DNA of 64,000 nucleotides from Mycobacterium sp. WUMAC-067 (GCF_020217485.1 NZ_JAEKMI010000003.1:1-64000), one strand, 5' to 3'; counted from the first letter of the stretch, positions 43,664 to 52,786 are shown. The notes: a model not told the origin generated them from the sequence alone. Numbers and translations: made by a program.

Positions 43664-44977
43664 TCACATCGCGAAGTACACCAGCTCGCCGCCGATCACG
43701 GTGGCGGCCACCATGCCGGCGTCGAGTTCCGCCAGCGCGGTCGCCGGCGGCTCACTGAGCACGCACAGGTCGCCCGGCTGCCCGGTGCGCACGGCGCGCG
43801 CCCGGTCCGGCTGATCCGCCCGGCCCAGAAACATCGTCAAAGCCGTTGACGGCGAGACACATTCGCCGGCGCCCAGAACGGCGCCGCTCGGTGTGGTGCG
43901 GTGCACCGCGGCGCGCATCGCCGTCCACGGGTCGCCATGGCCGAACGGCATGTCGGTGGACAGCGCGACCGGCACGCCCGCGTCGCGCAGCGCCGCGACG
44001 CGCCACAGCTGATCGTGCTCGGCGGCGGGCACCTCGGCGAGGTACTGATCGCCGCGCTCGGCGACGAAGTTGGGCTGGGTGACGACGGTGACCCCGAGCT
44101 CGACGAGATCGGCCACGTTGTCGTCGGGCACCACCGCGGCGTGTTCGATGCGGTCCCGCGGGTGGCCACCGGCCGCGCGCAGGGCCGCGATGGTCACCAC
44201 CAGCTGGGCGGCGGTCACGCAGTGCACGGCCACCGGTTGCCCCGTGTTGTGCTGCCGGGCAATCCATTCCGTGAGGCCGTCGAGGTCGAGGCGGTCGTCG
44301 TGCAGGATCTTCTTGCCCGGGGACAGGAAGCTGACCCGTGGCCGGAACTCGCCGCGGCCGTGCGCCGCCGAGAGCGAGGCCCTGTCGTCGGCGTTGAGGT
44401 CGGGGGTGGCATCGGTGACGCCGGTGACGCCGGTCGCCGTGATGCGGCGGCTGAGTTCGGCCAGGTCGGTTTCGCGCCGGTCGAGGGCCTGCGACCAGCC
44501 GTCGTCGGCGCTGCGCAGTCGGCCGTCGGGGTGTTCGGCCAGGCCGACCCGGCCCAGCGCCTCGGAGTTGAGGATCCACAGCGCACCGCTGCGGTGCTGG
44601 ATGCGCACGGGAACGCTGCGGACCATCGCGTCCAGCGCGGTCCGGTCGAGTTCTCCGGCGACCGAATCGTGGTAGCCGACAGCGCGAATCCACCCGTCGG
44701 GCCCGGGCGTGGCGTTCGCCAATAACTGGGTGAGCTCGGCTTCGCTGCTGACCCCGGGCGGCCCGACGAAAAACGAATCGAGCGCCGAAGCCGCCGAGCG
44801 CAGGTGCACGTGGTGGTCGTGCAGCCCGGGCAGCACGGTTCCGCCGCCCGCGTAGAGCACACCCTCCCCCGCCCGGGGCGTCAGGCCCTCACCCGAGGGC
44901 GCCATCTCCTCGATCTGCGTGCCCACCCGGATGTCGGTCACGGTCCCATCCAGCAGGGTGGCCTGCCGAATCAGCAT
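43664..44977 (-). CDS. Amidohydrolase family 3 protein (YtcJ-like)
   Basis: About 437 aa from ATG 44977, which overlaps the upstream CoA-transferase stop by 7 bp; a TTG nine bases earlier is an alternative. Metal-site features: LPGLHDHHVHL near residue 52, AVHCVTAAQL, RIEHAAVVPDDN and LSTDMPFGHGDP, all arranged as in YtcJ-type metal-dependent hydrolases. The physiological substrate is unknown. It is the last gene of a run Rv0216-type dehydratase, CoA-transferase, amidohydrolase on the minus strand. Confidence 0.83.
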   Translation of the reverse strand: MLIRQATLLDGTVTDIRVGTQIEEMAPSGEGLTPRAGEGVLYAGGGTVLPGLHDHHVHLRSAASALDSFFVGPPGVSSEAELTQLLANATPGPDGWIRAVGYHDSVAGELDRTALDAMVRSVPVRIQHRSGALWILNSEALGRVGLAEHPDGRLRSADDGWSQALDRRETDLAELSRRITATGVTGVTDATPDLNADDRASLSAAHGRGEFRPRVSFLSPGKKILHDDRLDLDGLTEWIARQHNTGQPVAVHCVTAAQLVVTIAALRAAGGHPRDRIEHAAVVPDDNVADLVELGVTVVTQPNFVAERGDQYLAEVPAAEHDQLWRVAALRDAGVPVALSTDMPFGHGDPWTAMRAAVHRTTPSGAVLGAGECVSPSTALTMFLGRADQPDRARAVRTGQPGDLCVLSEPPATALAELDAGMVAATVIGGELVYFAM

Positions 44978-46179
44978 GACAGGCAACGCCTTTGGCCGAC
45001 AAGTTGGCGCACCGCCCCGTTGTCGGCGCCCAGCCCGGACGCCGGTGGGGACGCCGGCGGAGCCGACGGCGGGGACACCGTCGCGGGCGAAACCGACGGC
45101 CCGGTCGGCAGCCCCGCGTAGGTCGCGGCGACCGACGCCATGGACAGCCGGATCAACTCGCCCCCGCCACGCGCCAGGGACTCGGCCACCGCCAGGGCGG
45201 CCTGTAGCCCGGTCAGCGGGTCGGCGATGGCGTCGCCGCAGAACACCGGCCCCTCGTCGCTGGTTCCCACCAGGCCGCCGCCCACCGCGGCGTCGTCCCC
45301 GAATCCCGGCCGGCGGCCGTCATAGGCGGTGATTTGCAACCAGATTCGGCCCGGCCGCGGTGCGACGTCGTCCGGTCCGAGGCCCCGGCGCGCCAGCCCG
45401 GCCGGGCGGGAGCCCTCGATGACGACGTCGCTGACGGTGAGGAGCTCGCGCAGTTCGTCGGTCTGGCTGTCGAAATCGATGCCATAGCAGAGCTTTTCGT
45501 GGTTCATCCAGTCGAAAAAGGATTGGTCTCCGGCGCGGGTGCCGTCCGGGCGGCGCGGGCTTTCCACCTTGACGACCGTCGCCCCGGCGCGGGCCAGCAG
45601 CTGGCCGCACAGCGGGCCCGCCCACATCGACGACAGGTCGGCCACCAGCAGGCCGCGCGGCGCGCGCGCGGGCGCCGGCGGCCCGATTCGCCGCGTGCGG
45701 GGCGGCGCGGCCGTCACCTCGCCCAGGCCCGCCGCCGGGATGTCGAGCAGCGCCGCCCGCTCGACGATTTCGGGGACCACACGGGCGGCGACCCACCGTT
45801 GCAGCTGCGGCCACGGGTCGACGGCCACCTCGTCGGCCTGCAGCAGCGCGGGGACGGCGGCGAGGTCGTCGGCGCGCGAGAGGGTGAGCGCGCACCAGCC
45901 GTCCCGCGCCGCGAGCAGGCGGGTGGCGCCGCCGGGCGACACCCGGCCGGCGCGGGTCAGGCCCCGCAGGGCGGCCCGCCCGGTCAGCAGCCCGGCCGCG
46001 TCGACCTGCACGCCCCAGCGGCCGCCGATGGCCGCCGCCACCTCCTGCGCGCGGGGCAGCACACGGGCCCGGGAGAAGTCGGCGGGGCCGTCGGGCAGGC
46101 CCGTCAGGTAGGCCAGCCCACTGCTTCCCCAGGTGGTCGCTGCCGAGCTCACGCCCCCCATTGTGCTCGTGGCACGCAT
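44971..46179 (-). CDS. CoA-transferase family III protein with rearranged segments
   Basis: 402 aa. The CaiB/family III N-terminal signature (VADLSSMWAGPLCGQLLARAGATVVKVE) lies at about 178-205 instead of at the start. It is preceded by a stretch that looks like the usual C-terminal part (ARDGWCALTLSRADDLAAV, WVAARVVPEIVERAALLDIPAAG). The region that normally carries the catalytic Asp (SMQD-type) reads LIRLSMASV, with no Asp in place. It is therefore either circularly permuted, a fragment of a two-domain ancestor, or inactive. It starts 5 nt after the Rv0216-type stop and overlaps the amidohydrolase gene. Confidence 0.72.
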   Translation of the reverse strand: MRATSTMGGVSSAATTWGSSGLAYLTGLPDGPADFSRARVLPRAQEVAAAIGGRWGVQVDAAGLLTGRAALRGLTRAGRVSPGGATRLLAARDGWCALTLSRADDLAAVPALLQADEVAVDPWPQLQRWVAARVVPEIVERAALLDIPAAGLGEVTAAPPRTRRIGPPAPARAPRGLLVADLSSMWAGPLCGQLLARAGATVVKVESPRRPDGTRAGDQSFFDWMNHEKLCYGIDFDSQTDELRELLTVSDVVIEGSRPAGLARRGLGPDDVAPRPGRIWLQITAYDGRRPGFGDDAAVGGGLVGTSDEGPVFCGDAIADPLTGLQAALAVAESLARGGGELIRLSMASVAATYAGLPTGPSVSPATVSPPSAPPASPPASGLGADNGAVRQLVGQRRCLSC

Positions 46180-46184
46180 CGTCG

Positions 46185-47201
46185 TTAGAACTGCAGCGCG
46201 CGGAACCGCCAGTCCAGCACCGGCCGGTCCGGGCCCTCCTCCGCCTCGCCAACCGCATACACCAGCGACCGCAGCCCGAGCACTCCCCCGTGCTCGGTCG
46301 GTTCGGCAAATTCGATGTGCAGCTCGCTGTAGAGCGTGTCACCCTCGTGCACGGGGCCGGTGTGATCGCACGACTGCCAGCCCAGCACGGTGACCAGGTT
46401 GGGCAGCAGCCTGCAGGCCTGCGCGAGCGCCAGCCCGATGGTATGCCCGCCGTACACCAGCCGGCGTCCGCCGGCCCGCGAATCATGGTGGGTCGCAGCG
46501 ATATTGAGGGTGAGCCGGGCGAGTTCGGGGGCGCCGGTGACGACGTCGGCGGTGCTGTGCAGCACCGAGCCCGCCTGGTCGGGGTCGAAGTGCGGCCCGG
46601 GCACCTTGGTGCGGAAAACCGCGGCGTCCCACTGGGCGGTCGGATCGTGGGCCGGGGCGGGCACGTCGGCGCCGATGGTGGACAGGTCGTCGTGCGGTGC
46701 GTTGTCGGGATCGAAATCCGGACTGGCGGGCAGCATGCCGCAGCGGTAGAAGTCGAGCACCAATTGGTCGGCCTGGTCGATCGTGATCATCCGCAGCGCC
46801 GCCAAGCCCGTTGGGGCGCGGCCCGGCTTGGGTGAATTGGCCCGCAGCCCAACCACTTCGGTGCGGGTATAGAGGGAATCGCCGATGACCGGGAACCGGT
46901 GAAACACCAGGCCGCGATAGAACAGGTTGGCCTTGACCCGCTGCGTCGCCAGCGTCGACTGGCCGATCGCCACGTCGCACACCAGCGCCGGGTGCGCCAG
47001 CGGCGCGGGCAGCCCCGTCACGGCCCCAGACAGATCGGCGTCGAGCGCCAGGCGCAGCCTGTCCCCGACGATCGCCTGGTGCGCGCCCGCCAAGCCGGAC
47101 GACAGCGTCATCGACGGCGCCCAGTCGAACACCTGCCCCACCGAGAGGTCGTCGAAGTACGGTCCACCCTCGCGAATCCGCGCATACCCGTCACTAGTCA
47201 C
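46185..47201 (-). CDS. Double-hotdog MaoC-like dehydratase (Rv0216 type)
   Basis: 338 aa from GTG 47201 (Rv0216 has about 337). It starts SDGYARIREGGPYFDDLSVGQVF and contains two hotdog units; the second carries HTIGLALAQACRLLPN and HEGDTLYSELHIEF. The family are (R)-specific enoyl-CoA hydratase-like, though Rv0216 itself has an incomplete hydratase motif and no proven substrate. It is divergent from fadE3 with a strong inverted repeat in between, as in M. tuberculosis. Confidence 0.87.
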   Translation of the reverse strand: MTSDGYARIREGGPYFDDLSVGQVFDWAPSMTLSSGLAGAHQAIVGDRLRLALDADLSGAVTGLPAPLAHPALVCDVAIGQSTLATQRVKANLFYRGLVFHRFPVIGDSLYTRTEVVGLRANSPKPGRAPTGLAALRMITIDQADQLVLDFYRCGMLPASPDFDPDNAPHDDLSTIGADVPAPAHDPTAQWDAAVFRTKVPGPHFDPDQAGSVLHSTADVVTGAPELARLTLNIAATHHDSRAGGRRLVYGGHTIGLALAQACRLLPNLVTVLGWQSCDHTGPVHEGDTLYSELHIEFAEPTEHGGVLGLRSLVYAVGEAEEGPDRPVLDWRFRALQF

Positions 47202-47254
47202 AACGCCACATGCTGGCAGGCTGTGGAATCGAGGGTCAATCCGGATCAGGCCCC

Positions 47255-47306
47255 AACGTCGACTTGTCGTGCCGATTCTTGAGGTTTTGCCGACCAAGTC
47301 GACGTT
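47255..47306. promoter_or_regulatory. Inverted repeat in the Rv0216-fadE3 divergent promoter
   Basis: AACGTCGACTTG (47255-47266) and its exact complement CAAGTCGACGTT (47295-47306) are separated by 28 bp. Each arm holds the palindrome GTCGAC, so each could be its own operator half-turns apart. It is centred between the two gene starts and could coordinate their expression. Confidence 0.45.
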
Positions 47307-47333
47307 CGGCGCGAATCGTTGAGGTGCTGACAG

Positions 47334-48479
47334 GTGAATGACGAAGAGGACATGCTGGTCGCCACGGTGCGGGCGTTCATCGACCGCGAGGTCAAGCCGA
47401 GCGTGCGCGAGGCCGAACACGCCAATGCCTATCCCGAGGCGTGGATCGAGCAGATGAAGCGGATCGGCATCTACGGGCTGGCCGTGCCCGAGGAGTACGG
47501 CGGTTCGCCGGTGTCGATGCCGTGCTACGTGCGGGTCACCGAAGAATTGGCGCGTGGCTGGATGAGCCTGGCCGGCGCGATGGGCGGGCACACGGTGGTC
47601 GCCAAGCTGCTGACGCTGTTCGGCACCGAGGAGCAGAAGCGGTCCTACCTGCCGCGGATGGCCAGTGGGGAGGTGCGCGCCACCATGGCGTTGACCGAGC
47701 CCGGCGGCGGCTCCGACCTGCAGAACATGGCGACCACCGCGCGCAGCGACGGCGCCGGCGCTCTGGTGATCAACGGGTCCAAGACCTGGATCAGCAACGC
47801 CCGCCGCTCCGGGCTGATCGCCCTGTTGTGCAAGACCGACCCGAACGCCACGCCGCGCCACACCGGCATCTCGATCGTGCTCGTCGAGCACGGGCCGGGC
47901 CTGACGGTGTCGCGGGATCTGCCCAAGCTGGGCTACAAGGGCGTGGAGTCCTGCGAGCTGTCCTTCGACGATTTCCGGGTGCCGCAAACGGCGATACTGG
48001 GTGGCGTTGCGGGCGAAGGCTTTTCACAGATGATGAAGGGGCTCGAAACGGGGCGCATCCAGGTGGCCGCCCGCGCCCTGGGCGTGGCCACGGCCGCGCT
48101 CGAGGATGCGCTGGCCTACGCCCAGCAGCGGGAAAGCTTCGGGCGGCCGATCTGGCAGCACCAGTCGGTGGGCAATTACCTGGCCGACATGGCGACCAAA
48201 CTCACCGCGGCGCGCCAGCTCACCCGTTACGCCGCCGAGCGCTACGACAGCGGTGAACGCTGCGACATGGAAGCCGGGATGGCGAAACTGTTCGCGTCCG
48301 AGGTGGCGATGGAGATCGCGCTGAACGCGGTGCGAATCCACGGCGGCTACGGCTATTCCACCGAATACGACGTGGAACGCTACTTCCGGGACGCGCCGCT
48401 GATGATCGTCGGCGAAGGCACCAACGAGATCCAACGCAATGTGATCGCCCGGCAACTGGTGACGCGGGGCGGGATCTGA
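47334..48479 (+). CDS. fadE3: Acyl-CoA dehydrogenase FadE3
   Basis: 381 aa from GTG 47334. Standard ACAD: N-terminal helices, MALTEPGGGSDLQNM FAD-binding motif, ISNARRSGLIALLCK, and the C-terminal IRIHGGYGYSTEYDVERYFRDAPLMIVGEGTNEIQRNVIARQL-type block with the usual position for the catalytic base region. It desaturates acyl-CoA in beta-oxidation or side-chain catabolism. M. tuberculosis FadE3 is annotated about 20 residues longer, so an upstream start is possible, but no ribosome site was seen there. Confidence 0.87.
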   Translation: MNDEEDMLVATVRAFIDREVKPSVREAEHANAYPEAWIEQMKRIGIYGLAVPEEYGGSPVSMPCYVRVTEELARGWMSLAGAMGGHTVVAKLLTLFGTEEQKRSYLPRMASGEVRATMALTEPGGGSDLQNMATTARSDGAGALVINGSKTWISNARRSGLIALLCKTDPNATPRHTGISIVLVEHGPGLTVSRDLPKLGYKGVESCELSFDDFRVPQTAILGGVAGEGFSQMMKGLETGRIQVAARALGVATAALEDALAYAQQRESFGRPIWQHQSVGNYLADMATKLTAARQLTRYAAERYDSGERCDMEAGMAKLFASEVAMEIALNAVRIHGGYGYSTEYDVERYFRDAPLMIVGEGTNEIQRNVIARQLVTRGGI

Positions 48480-48562
48480 CCCGGGCTCGTCAATCGCGCG
48501 GCCGCAGAACGACGTTTGGGAGTATATTTGCCTGACTTCGAACCAAGGGAAAGGCAGCCGCC

Positions 48563-49012
48563 ATGAGTTATCCTCCCGCGCCGCCCGGCGGTTCGCCAGA
48601 ATGGCCGGGTCAACAACCGGAATGGCAGGGCCAGCCGCCGGGGTATCCGCCGCAGCAGCCGCCGGCGTGGCCGGGCCAGCCGCCCGCGGGATGGCCGGCG
48701 CCGCAGCCGGGCTGGCAGGGCCAGCCGGAACCGGAGAACTATCTGGTCTGGGCGATCCTGTGCACGGTGCTGTGCTGTTTGCCGTTGGGGATCGTCTCGA
48801 TTGTGTACTCCAACAAGGTCTCCGGGCTGTGGGCGCAGGGCCGCTACGCCGAGGCGCAGGAGGCCGCCAACAACGCCAAGAAGTGGGCCATCATCGGCGC
48901 CATCGTGGGCGTCGTCGCCGCGGTGATCTTCGTGCTCATCTACGTCGTCGCCGGGGTGCTTGTCGTCTCCCATTTGCCCTCGACGACCACGACCACGTAT
49001 TCGGGCTTCTGA
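48563..49012 (+). CDS. CD225/dispanin-family membrane protein with Pro-rich N-terminus
   Basis: 149 aa. Residues 1-55 are a Pro/Gly/Gln/Trp-rich tail with repeated PPG, WPGQ and WQGQP units. Two membrane segments follow, LVWAILCTVLCCLPLGIVSIVYSNKV, the CD225 signature, and AIIGAIVGVVAAVIFVLIYVV. Such proteins are small envelope proteins of unknown role in actinobacteria. AAGGGAAAGG precedes the ATG. Confidence 0.8.
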   Translation: MSYPPAPPGGSPEWPGQQPEWQGQPPGYPPQQPPAWPGQPPAGWPAPQPGWQGQPEPENYLVWAILCTVLCCLPLGIVSIVYSNKVSGLWAQGRYAEAQEAANNAKKWAIIGAIVGVVAAVIFVLIYVVAGVLVVSHLPSTTTTTYSGF

Positions 49013-49037
49013 CGTCAAACGGGCCGCGTCGAGGTTG

Positions 49038-49979
49038 CTAGGTCTCGTCCACCAACCCCCAGGCCAGCGCGGTCTCGGCGTCGACGGTGTGGCCGGACAG
49101 CACGAGATACGCTGTGCGCCAACGCCCGATCCGGCGGGTGACGCTGACGGTGCCGCCGGCGCCGGGGATCAGCCCGAGCGCCAATTCGGGTAGCCCGAAC
49201 ACCGCGTCGCCGCGGGTGGTGACCCACCCGCAGAACGCGGCCATCTCCAGCCCGCTGCCCATCACGCGGCCGTGCACCTCGGCCCGGCACCCCCGGCCCA
49301 GCCGCGCGGTCAGCGCGTCGAGCGCCAGGGCCGGGCTGTGCCGGGTGCGGGCCAGGTGGGCGCTCGCCGGATCGGCGAAGGTGCCGAATTCGGCGAGGTC
49401 TCCACCGCTGCAGAACGATGGACCGTTGCCGCTCAACACGATGCCGGTCACCGAGGGATCCAGCTGCGCGACGGTCAGCGCCTCCAACAGCGCGGCGCGC
49501 GCATCCGTGGAGAACGCGTTGTGGCGTTGCGGCCGGTTGAAGGCGATGCGCACGATGTCGCCGTCGCGGTGCGCCCGCACCGGGTCGGCGATGTCGGGCA
49601 TGCGGACCGGCCCGCGCTCCTGCAGCCACCGCGCGAACTCCGGGCCGGACTGCAGCGTCGAATACCCCAGCGACTCGGTCACCACCCCGGCCAGCGTCGG
49701 GCCGCCGGGGTCCACCGCGCGCAACACGTCGTCACAGATCCCGCTGGCGTGCGGCCATCGCTCGCAGCGTTCGGTCAGCTCACCCAGCGCATCGGGCACG
49801 GAATCGACCGTGACGACCCGGCGGTCGGCGCAGGCGTCCTCGGTCAGGGTGAAAGTCGCTGCGTCAAGCCAGGATCCGGACCGCGCGACGTCGGCGGCCG
49901 AGCCGACGGCGACGATCACGCCGGGCGGCGAGCCCGGGCCGCCCTGCGGCGCGCTCGACAGGTCGACCACCCGGAGCAT
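49038..49979 (-). CDS. Enoyl-CoA hydratase/isomerase family protein with N-terminal extension
   Basis: 313 aa. The crotonase core begins around residue 133 (RDGDIVRIAFNRPQRHNAFS) and has SGNGPSFCSGGDLAEFG, GSGLEMAAFCGWV and LPELALGLIPGAGGT, keeping both acidic positions. The first 130 residues are not part of the usual fold and also look weakly crotonase-like. It starts 3 nt after the fadD4 stop, so the two form an operon. The role is probably in acyl-CoA breakdown with FadD4. Confidence 0.83.
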   Translation of the reverse strand: MLRVVDLSSAPQGGPGSPPGVIVAVGSAADVARSGSWLDAATFTLTEDACADRRVVTVDSVPDALGELTERCERWPHASGICDDVLRAVDPGGPTLAGVVTESLGYSTLQSGPEFARWLQERGPVRMPDIADPVRAHRDGDIVRIAFNRPQRHNAFSTDARAALLEALTVAQLDPSVTGIVLSGNGPSFCSGGDLAEFGTFADPASAHLARTRHSPALALDALTARLGRGCRAEVHGRVMGSGLEMAAFCGWVTTRGDAVFGLPELALGLIPGAGGTVSVTRRIGRWRTAYLVLSGHTVDAETALAWGLVDET

Positions 49980-49982
49980 CGG

Positions 49983-51512
49983 TCACACCGAGTACTTCTC
50001 GATCAGCCCGTTCTTGTAGAGCTTGCCGGTGTCGGTGCGCGGCAGCTGCGCTTCGAAGGCGATCGATCGCGGACATTTGTAGTGCGCCAGGCGATCCCGC
50101 AGCCAGCCGAGCAGCTCGTCGCCGAACGCGTCGGTGGCATCCGCGGGGTCGACGGTCTGCACGACCGCCATGACGCGCTGGCCCATCTCGTCGTCGGGAA
50201 CACCGAACACCGCCGCGTCCATCACCTTGGGGTGGGTGACCAGAAGGTTCTCGGCTTCCTGCGGGTAGATGTTCACCCCGCCGGAGATGATCATGTGGTG
50301 GCGCCGGTCGGTCAGGTACAGGTAACCCTCGTCGTCGAGATAGCCGATGTCGCCGACGGTGGCCCAGCCGTGCTTGGAGCGCGACGACGCGGTTTTCGTT
50401 GGGTCGTTGAGGTATTCGAACGAATACCCACCCTCGAAGTAGATCTCGCCGGCCTGCCCGGGCGGCAGCTCGTTGCCGTTCTCGTCGAGGATGTGCACCG
50501 CACCACCCATGGGCTTGCCGACCGAACCCGGGTGCGCCAGCCAATCCTCAGCGGTGATCAGCGTGGACCCGTGCGCCTCCGAGGAGGCGTAATACTCGTC
50601 GATGATCGGCCCCCACCAGTCGATCATCTGCTTCTTGATCTCCACCGGGCACGGCGCCGCCGCGTGCATCACCCGCTGCAGACTGCCCAGGTCATACGAA
50701 TGACGAACGTTCTCAGGCAGTTTCAGCATCCGGGTGAACATCGCCGGCACAAACTGGCCGTGGGTGACCCGGTGACGCTGGATGGCATCCAGGCAGCCTT
50801 GCGCGTCGAACTTCTCCATGACCACGGTGGTGATGCCGCCCGCCTGCGCGCTCATCGACCACACCGAGGGCGCCGTGTGGTACAGCGGCGCGGGGCTGAG
50901 GTAGACCGAATCGGGCGTCATCCAGAAACCGACCAGCGCCGACATCATGCCGGGCGCCTCGGCCGGGGGGACGTGCGGCAACTCGCGCTTGATGCCCTTG
51001 GGCCGGCCGGTGGTCCCCGACGAGTACTGCAGCAGGTCGCCCTCGATTTCGTCGTCGATCGGGGTATCAGGTTGGCCGGCAACGCATTCCGGGTAACACT
51101 CCCAGCCCGGCAGGCCATCGTCTTCGTTCTCGGCGGCGATCAGCAACAGTTCCGGCAGCCCGCGCGGCAGGTGCTCGGCGAGGCCGGCGCAGGTCTCGCG
51201 CAGCGCGGCCGAGCCGATGATCGCCTTGGCGGCGCTGTTGTCGACGATGTAGGCGGCCTCCGCCGCGGTCAGGTGGGTGTTGATGGGCACGTAGTACAAA
51301 CCGCTGCGGCGAGCGGCCCACATCACCGCGTGGATGTGCTCGTTGTTCTCCATCAGGATGGCGACCGTGTCACCCTCGCGCAGACCCGCCTGGCGGAACC
51401 GGTGCGCCAGGCGATTGGCGCGGGCCTCGAGGTCATCGAAGGTGATGACCGTCCCGGACGGGTACAGGATGACAGCAGGTTTGTCGGCGCCGAGATACGG
51501 GCGGATCTGCAT
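49983..51512 (-). CDS. fadD4: Acyl-CoA ligase FadD4
   Basis: 509 aa. ANL motifs: LLQYSSGTTGRPKGIKRELP (P-loop), YYASSEAHGS, TVGDIGYLDDEGYLYLTDRRHHM and the catalytic Lys in TDTGKLYKNG near the end. It activates a fatty or steroid-type acid to the CoA ester. It is orthologous by position to Rv0214 (537 aa). A crotonase gene follows after 3 nt. Confidence 0.88.
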   Translation of the reverse strand: MQIRPYLGADKPAVILYPSGTVITFDDLEARANRLAHRFRQAGLREGDTVAILMENNEHIHAVMWAARRSGLYYVPINTHLTAAEAAYIVDNSAAKAIIGSAALRETCAGLAEHLPRGLPELLLIAAENEDDGLPGWECYPECVAGQPDTPIDDEIEGDLLQYSSGTTGRPKGIKRELPHVPPAEAPGMMSALVGFWMTPDSVYLSPAPLYHTAPSVWSMSAQAGGITTVVMEKFDAQGCLDAIQRHRVTHGQFVPAMFTRMLKLPENVRHSYDLGSLQRVMHAAAPCPVEIKKQMIDWWGPIIDEYYASSEAHGSTLITAEDWLAHPGSVGKPMGGAVHILDENGNELPPGQAGEIYFEGGYSFEYLNDPTKTASSRSKHGWATVGDIGYLDDEGYLYLTDRRHHMIISGGVNIYPQEAENLLVTHPKVMDAAVFGVPDDEMGQRVMAVVQTVDPADATDAFGDELLGWLRDRLAHYKCPRSIAFEAQLPRTDTGKLYKNGLIEKYSV

Positions 51513-51700
51513 GCGCAGACTGTACCGCCGCCAAACTTGACGGGTGTTAAGTGGTGGGTGGGCCCGGGACTTTCTGCGTCAATCCCGGCGCGCGGCGCGC
51601 GTCGACAGCCATAATGCAGTCAAGTAGACCGCCGTGGGCCCTGGTACCCGACCTTGGTGAGCAACGCGGCGGGATGCGCCACTGTCGCACGGAGGTGCGC

Positions 51701-52786
51701 ATGACCGCCGGGCAAGAATCGGAGCCTGCCGCATCCACTTTCGCCGTTTCCGACTATGTCGACGGCATGGAGCGGCTCGTGCACGCCATTCAGGAGCTGT
51801 CGCTGGCGCGTAGCCTGCCCGACCTGCAGCGCATCGTCCGCTCCTCGGCGCGCGAGCTCACCGGCTGCGACGGCGCGACGTTCGTGCTCCGCGACAACGA
51901 CAGCTGCTATTACGCCGACGAGGACGCGATCGCCCCGCTGTGGAAGGGCAGCCGCTTCCCCATCAGGTCCTGCATCAGCGGCTGGGCGATGCTCAACCGC
52001 GACGCGGCCGTGATCCCCGACATCTACGGCGACCCGCGCATCCCGCACGCCCTGTACCGCCCCACCTTCGTCAAGAGCCTGGTCATGGTGCCGATCCGCA
52101 AGCTCGAACCGATCGGCGCGATCGGCAACTACTGGGCCAACCCGCATCACCCGTCCGACCAAGAGGTCCACCTGCTGCAGGCTTTGGCGGATTCGACGTC
52201 GATCGCGATGGAGAACGTGCAGGTCTACTCCGAGCTGGAACGGCGGGTGCGCGACCGCACCGCCGCGCTCGAGGACGCCAACGAGGAGATCCGCCGGCTG
52301 TCGGTCACCGACGAGCTGACCGGGTTGAACAATCGACGGGGCTTCTACCTACTGGCCGAGCAGAAACTTCGCGGGTCGCACCACCTCGGCCACAACTGCG
52401 TGCTCGCGTTCCTCGACGTCGACGGGCTCAAGAAAGTCAACGACGAGCTCGGCCACGACACGGGCGACCGCCTCATCAAGGATGTCGCCCGGGTGCTGCG
52501 AACCATCCGGCGCGAGTCCGACATCCTCGCCCGCATCGGCGGCGACGAATTCTGTGTGATGGTCACCGAAAGCGCCGGCGACACCCCGTCGCTCGAAGAG
52601 CGGCTCGCGCTCGCGTTCGAGAATTTCAACGCGACCATCGACCGGCCCTACCGTCTCTCGGCCAGCATCGGCTTCGTGCGGGCGCCGGTTTCCGACGGCG
52701 CGAACGTGGGCGAACTGCTCGCCCGCGCCGACAAGCTGATGTACGCGCAGAAGAAGGCCAGCCCCAATTCGCGGCTGGCGGGCTGA
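51701..52786 (+). CDS. GAF-GGDEF diguanylate cyclase
   Basis: 361 aa from ATG 51701 with GGAGGTGCGC just upstream. A GAF sensor domain covers about 20-170 (SARELTGCDGATFVLRDN, ISGWAMLNRDAAVIPDIYGD). A coiled-coil linker (VYSELERRVRDRTAALEDANEEI) joins it to a GGDEF domain with the intact active site GGDEF at 280-284 and an RxxD product-inhibition site (RESD 271-274) five residues before it. It should make cyclic di-GMP. There is no EAL domain. It lies where Rv0213c-Rv0212c sit in M. tuberculosis, and its stop abuts the convergent pckA stop. Confidence 0.9.
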   Translation: MTAGQESEPAASTFAVSDYVDGMERLVHAIQELSLARSLPDLQRIVRSSARELTGCDGATFVLRDNDSCYYADEDAIAPLWKGSRFPIRSCISGWAMLNRDAAVIPDIYGDPRIPHALYRPTFVKSLVMVPIRKLEPIGAIGNYWANPHHPSDQEVHLLQALADSTSIAMENVQVYSELERRVRDRTAALEDANEEIRRLSVTDELTGLNNRRGFYLLAEQKLRGSHHLGHNCVLAFLDVDGLKKVNDELGHDTGDRLIKDVARVLRTIRRESDILARIGGDEFCVMVTESAGDTPSLEERLALAFENFNATIDRPYRLSASIGFVRAPVSDGANVGELLARADKLMYAQKKASPNSRLAG

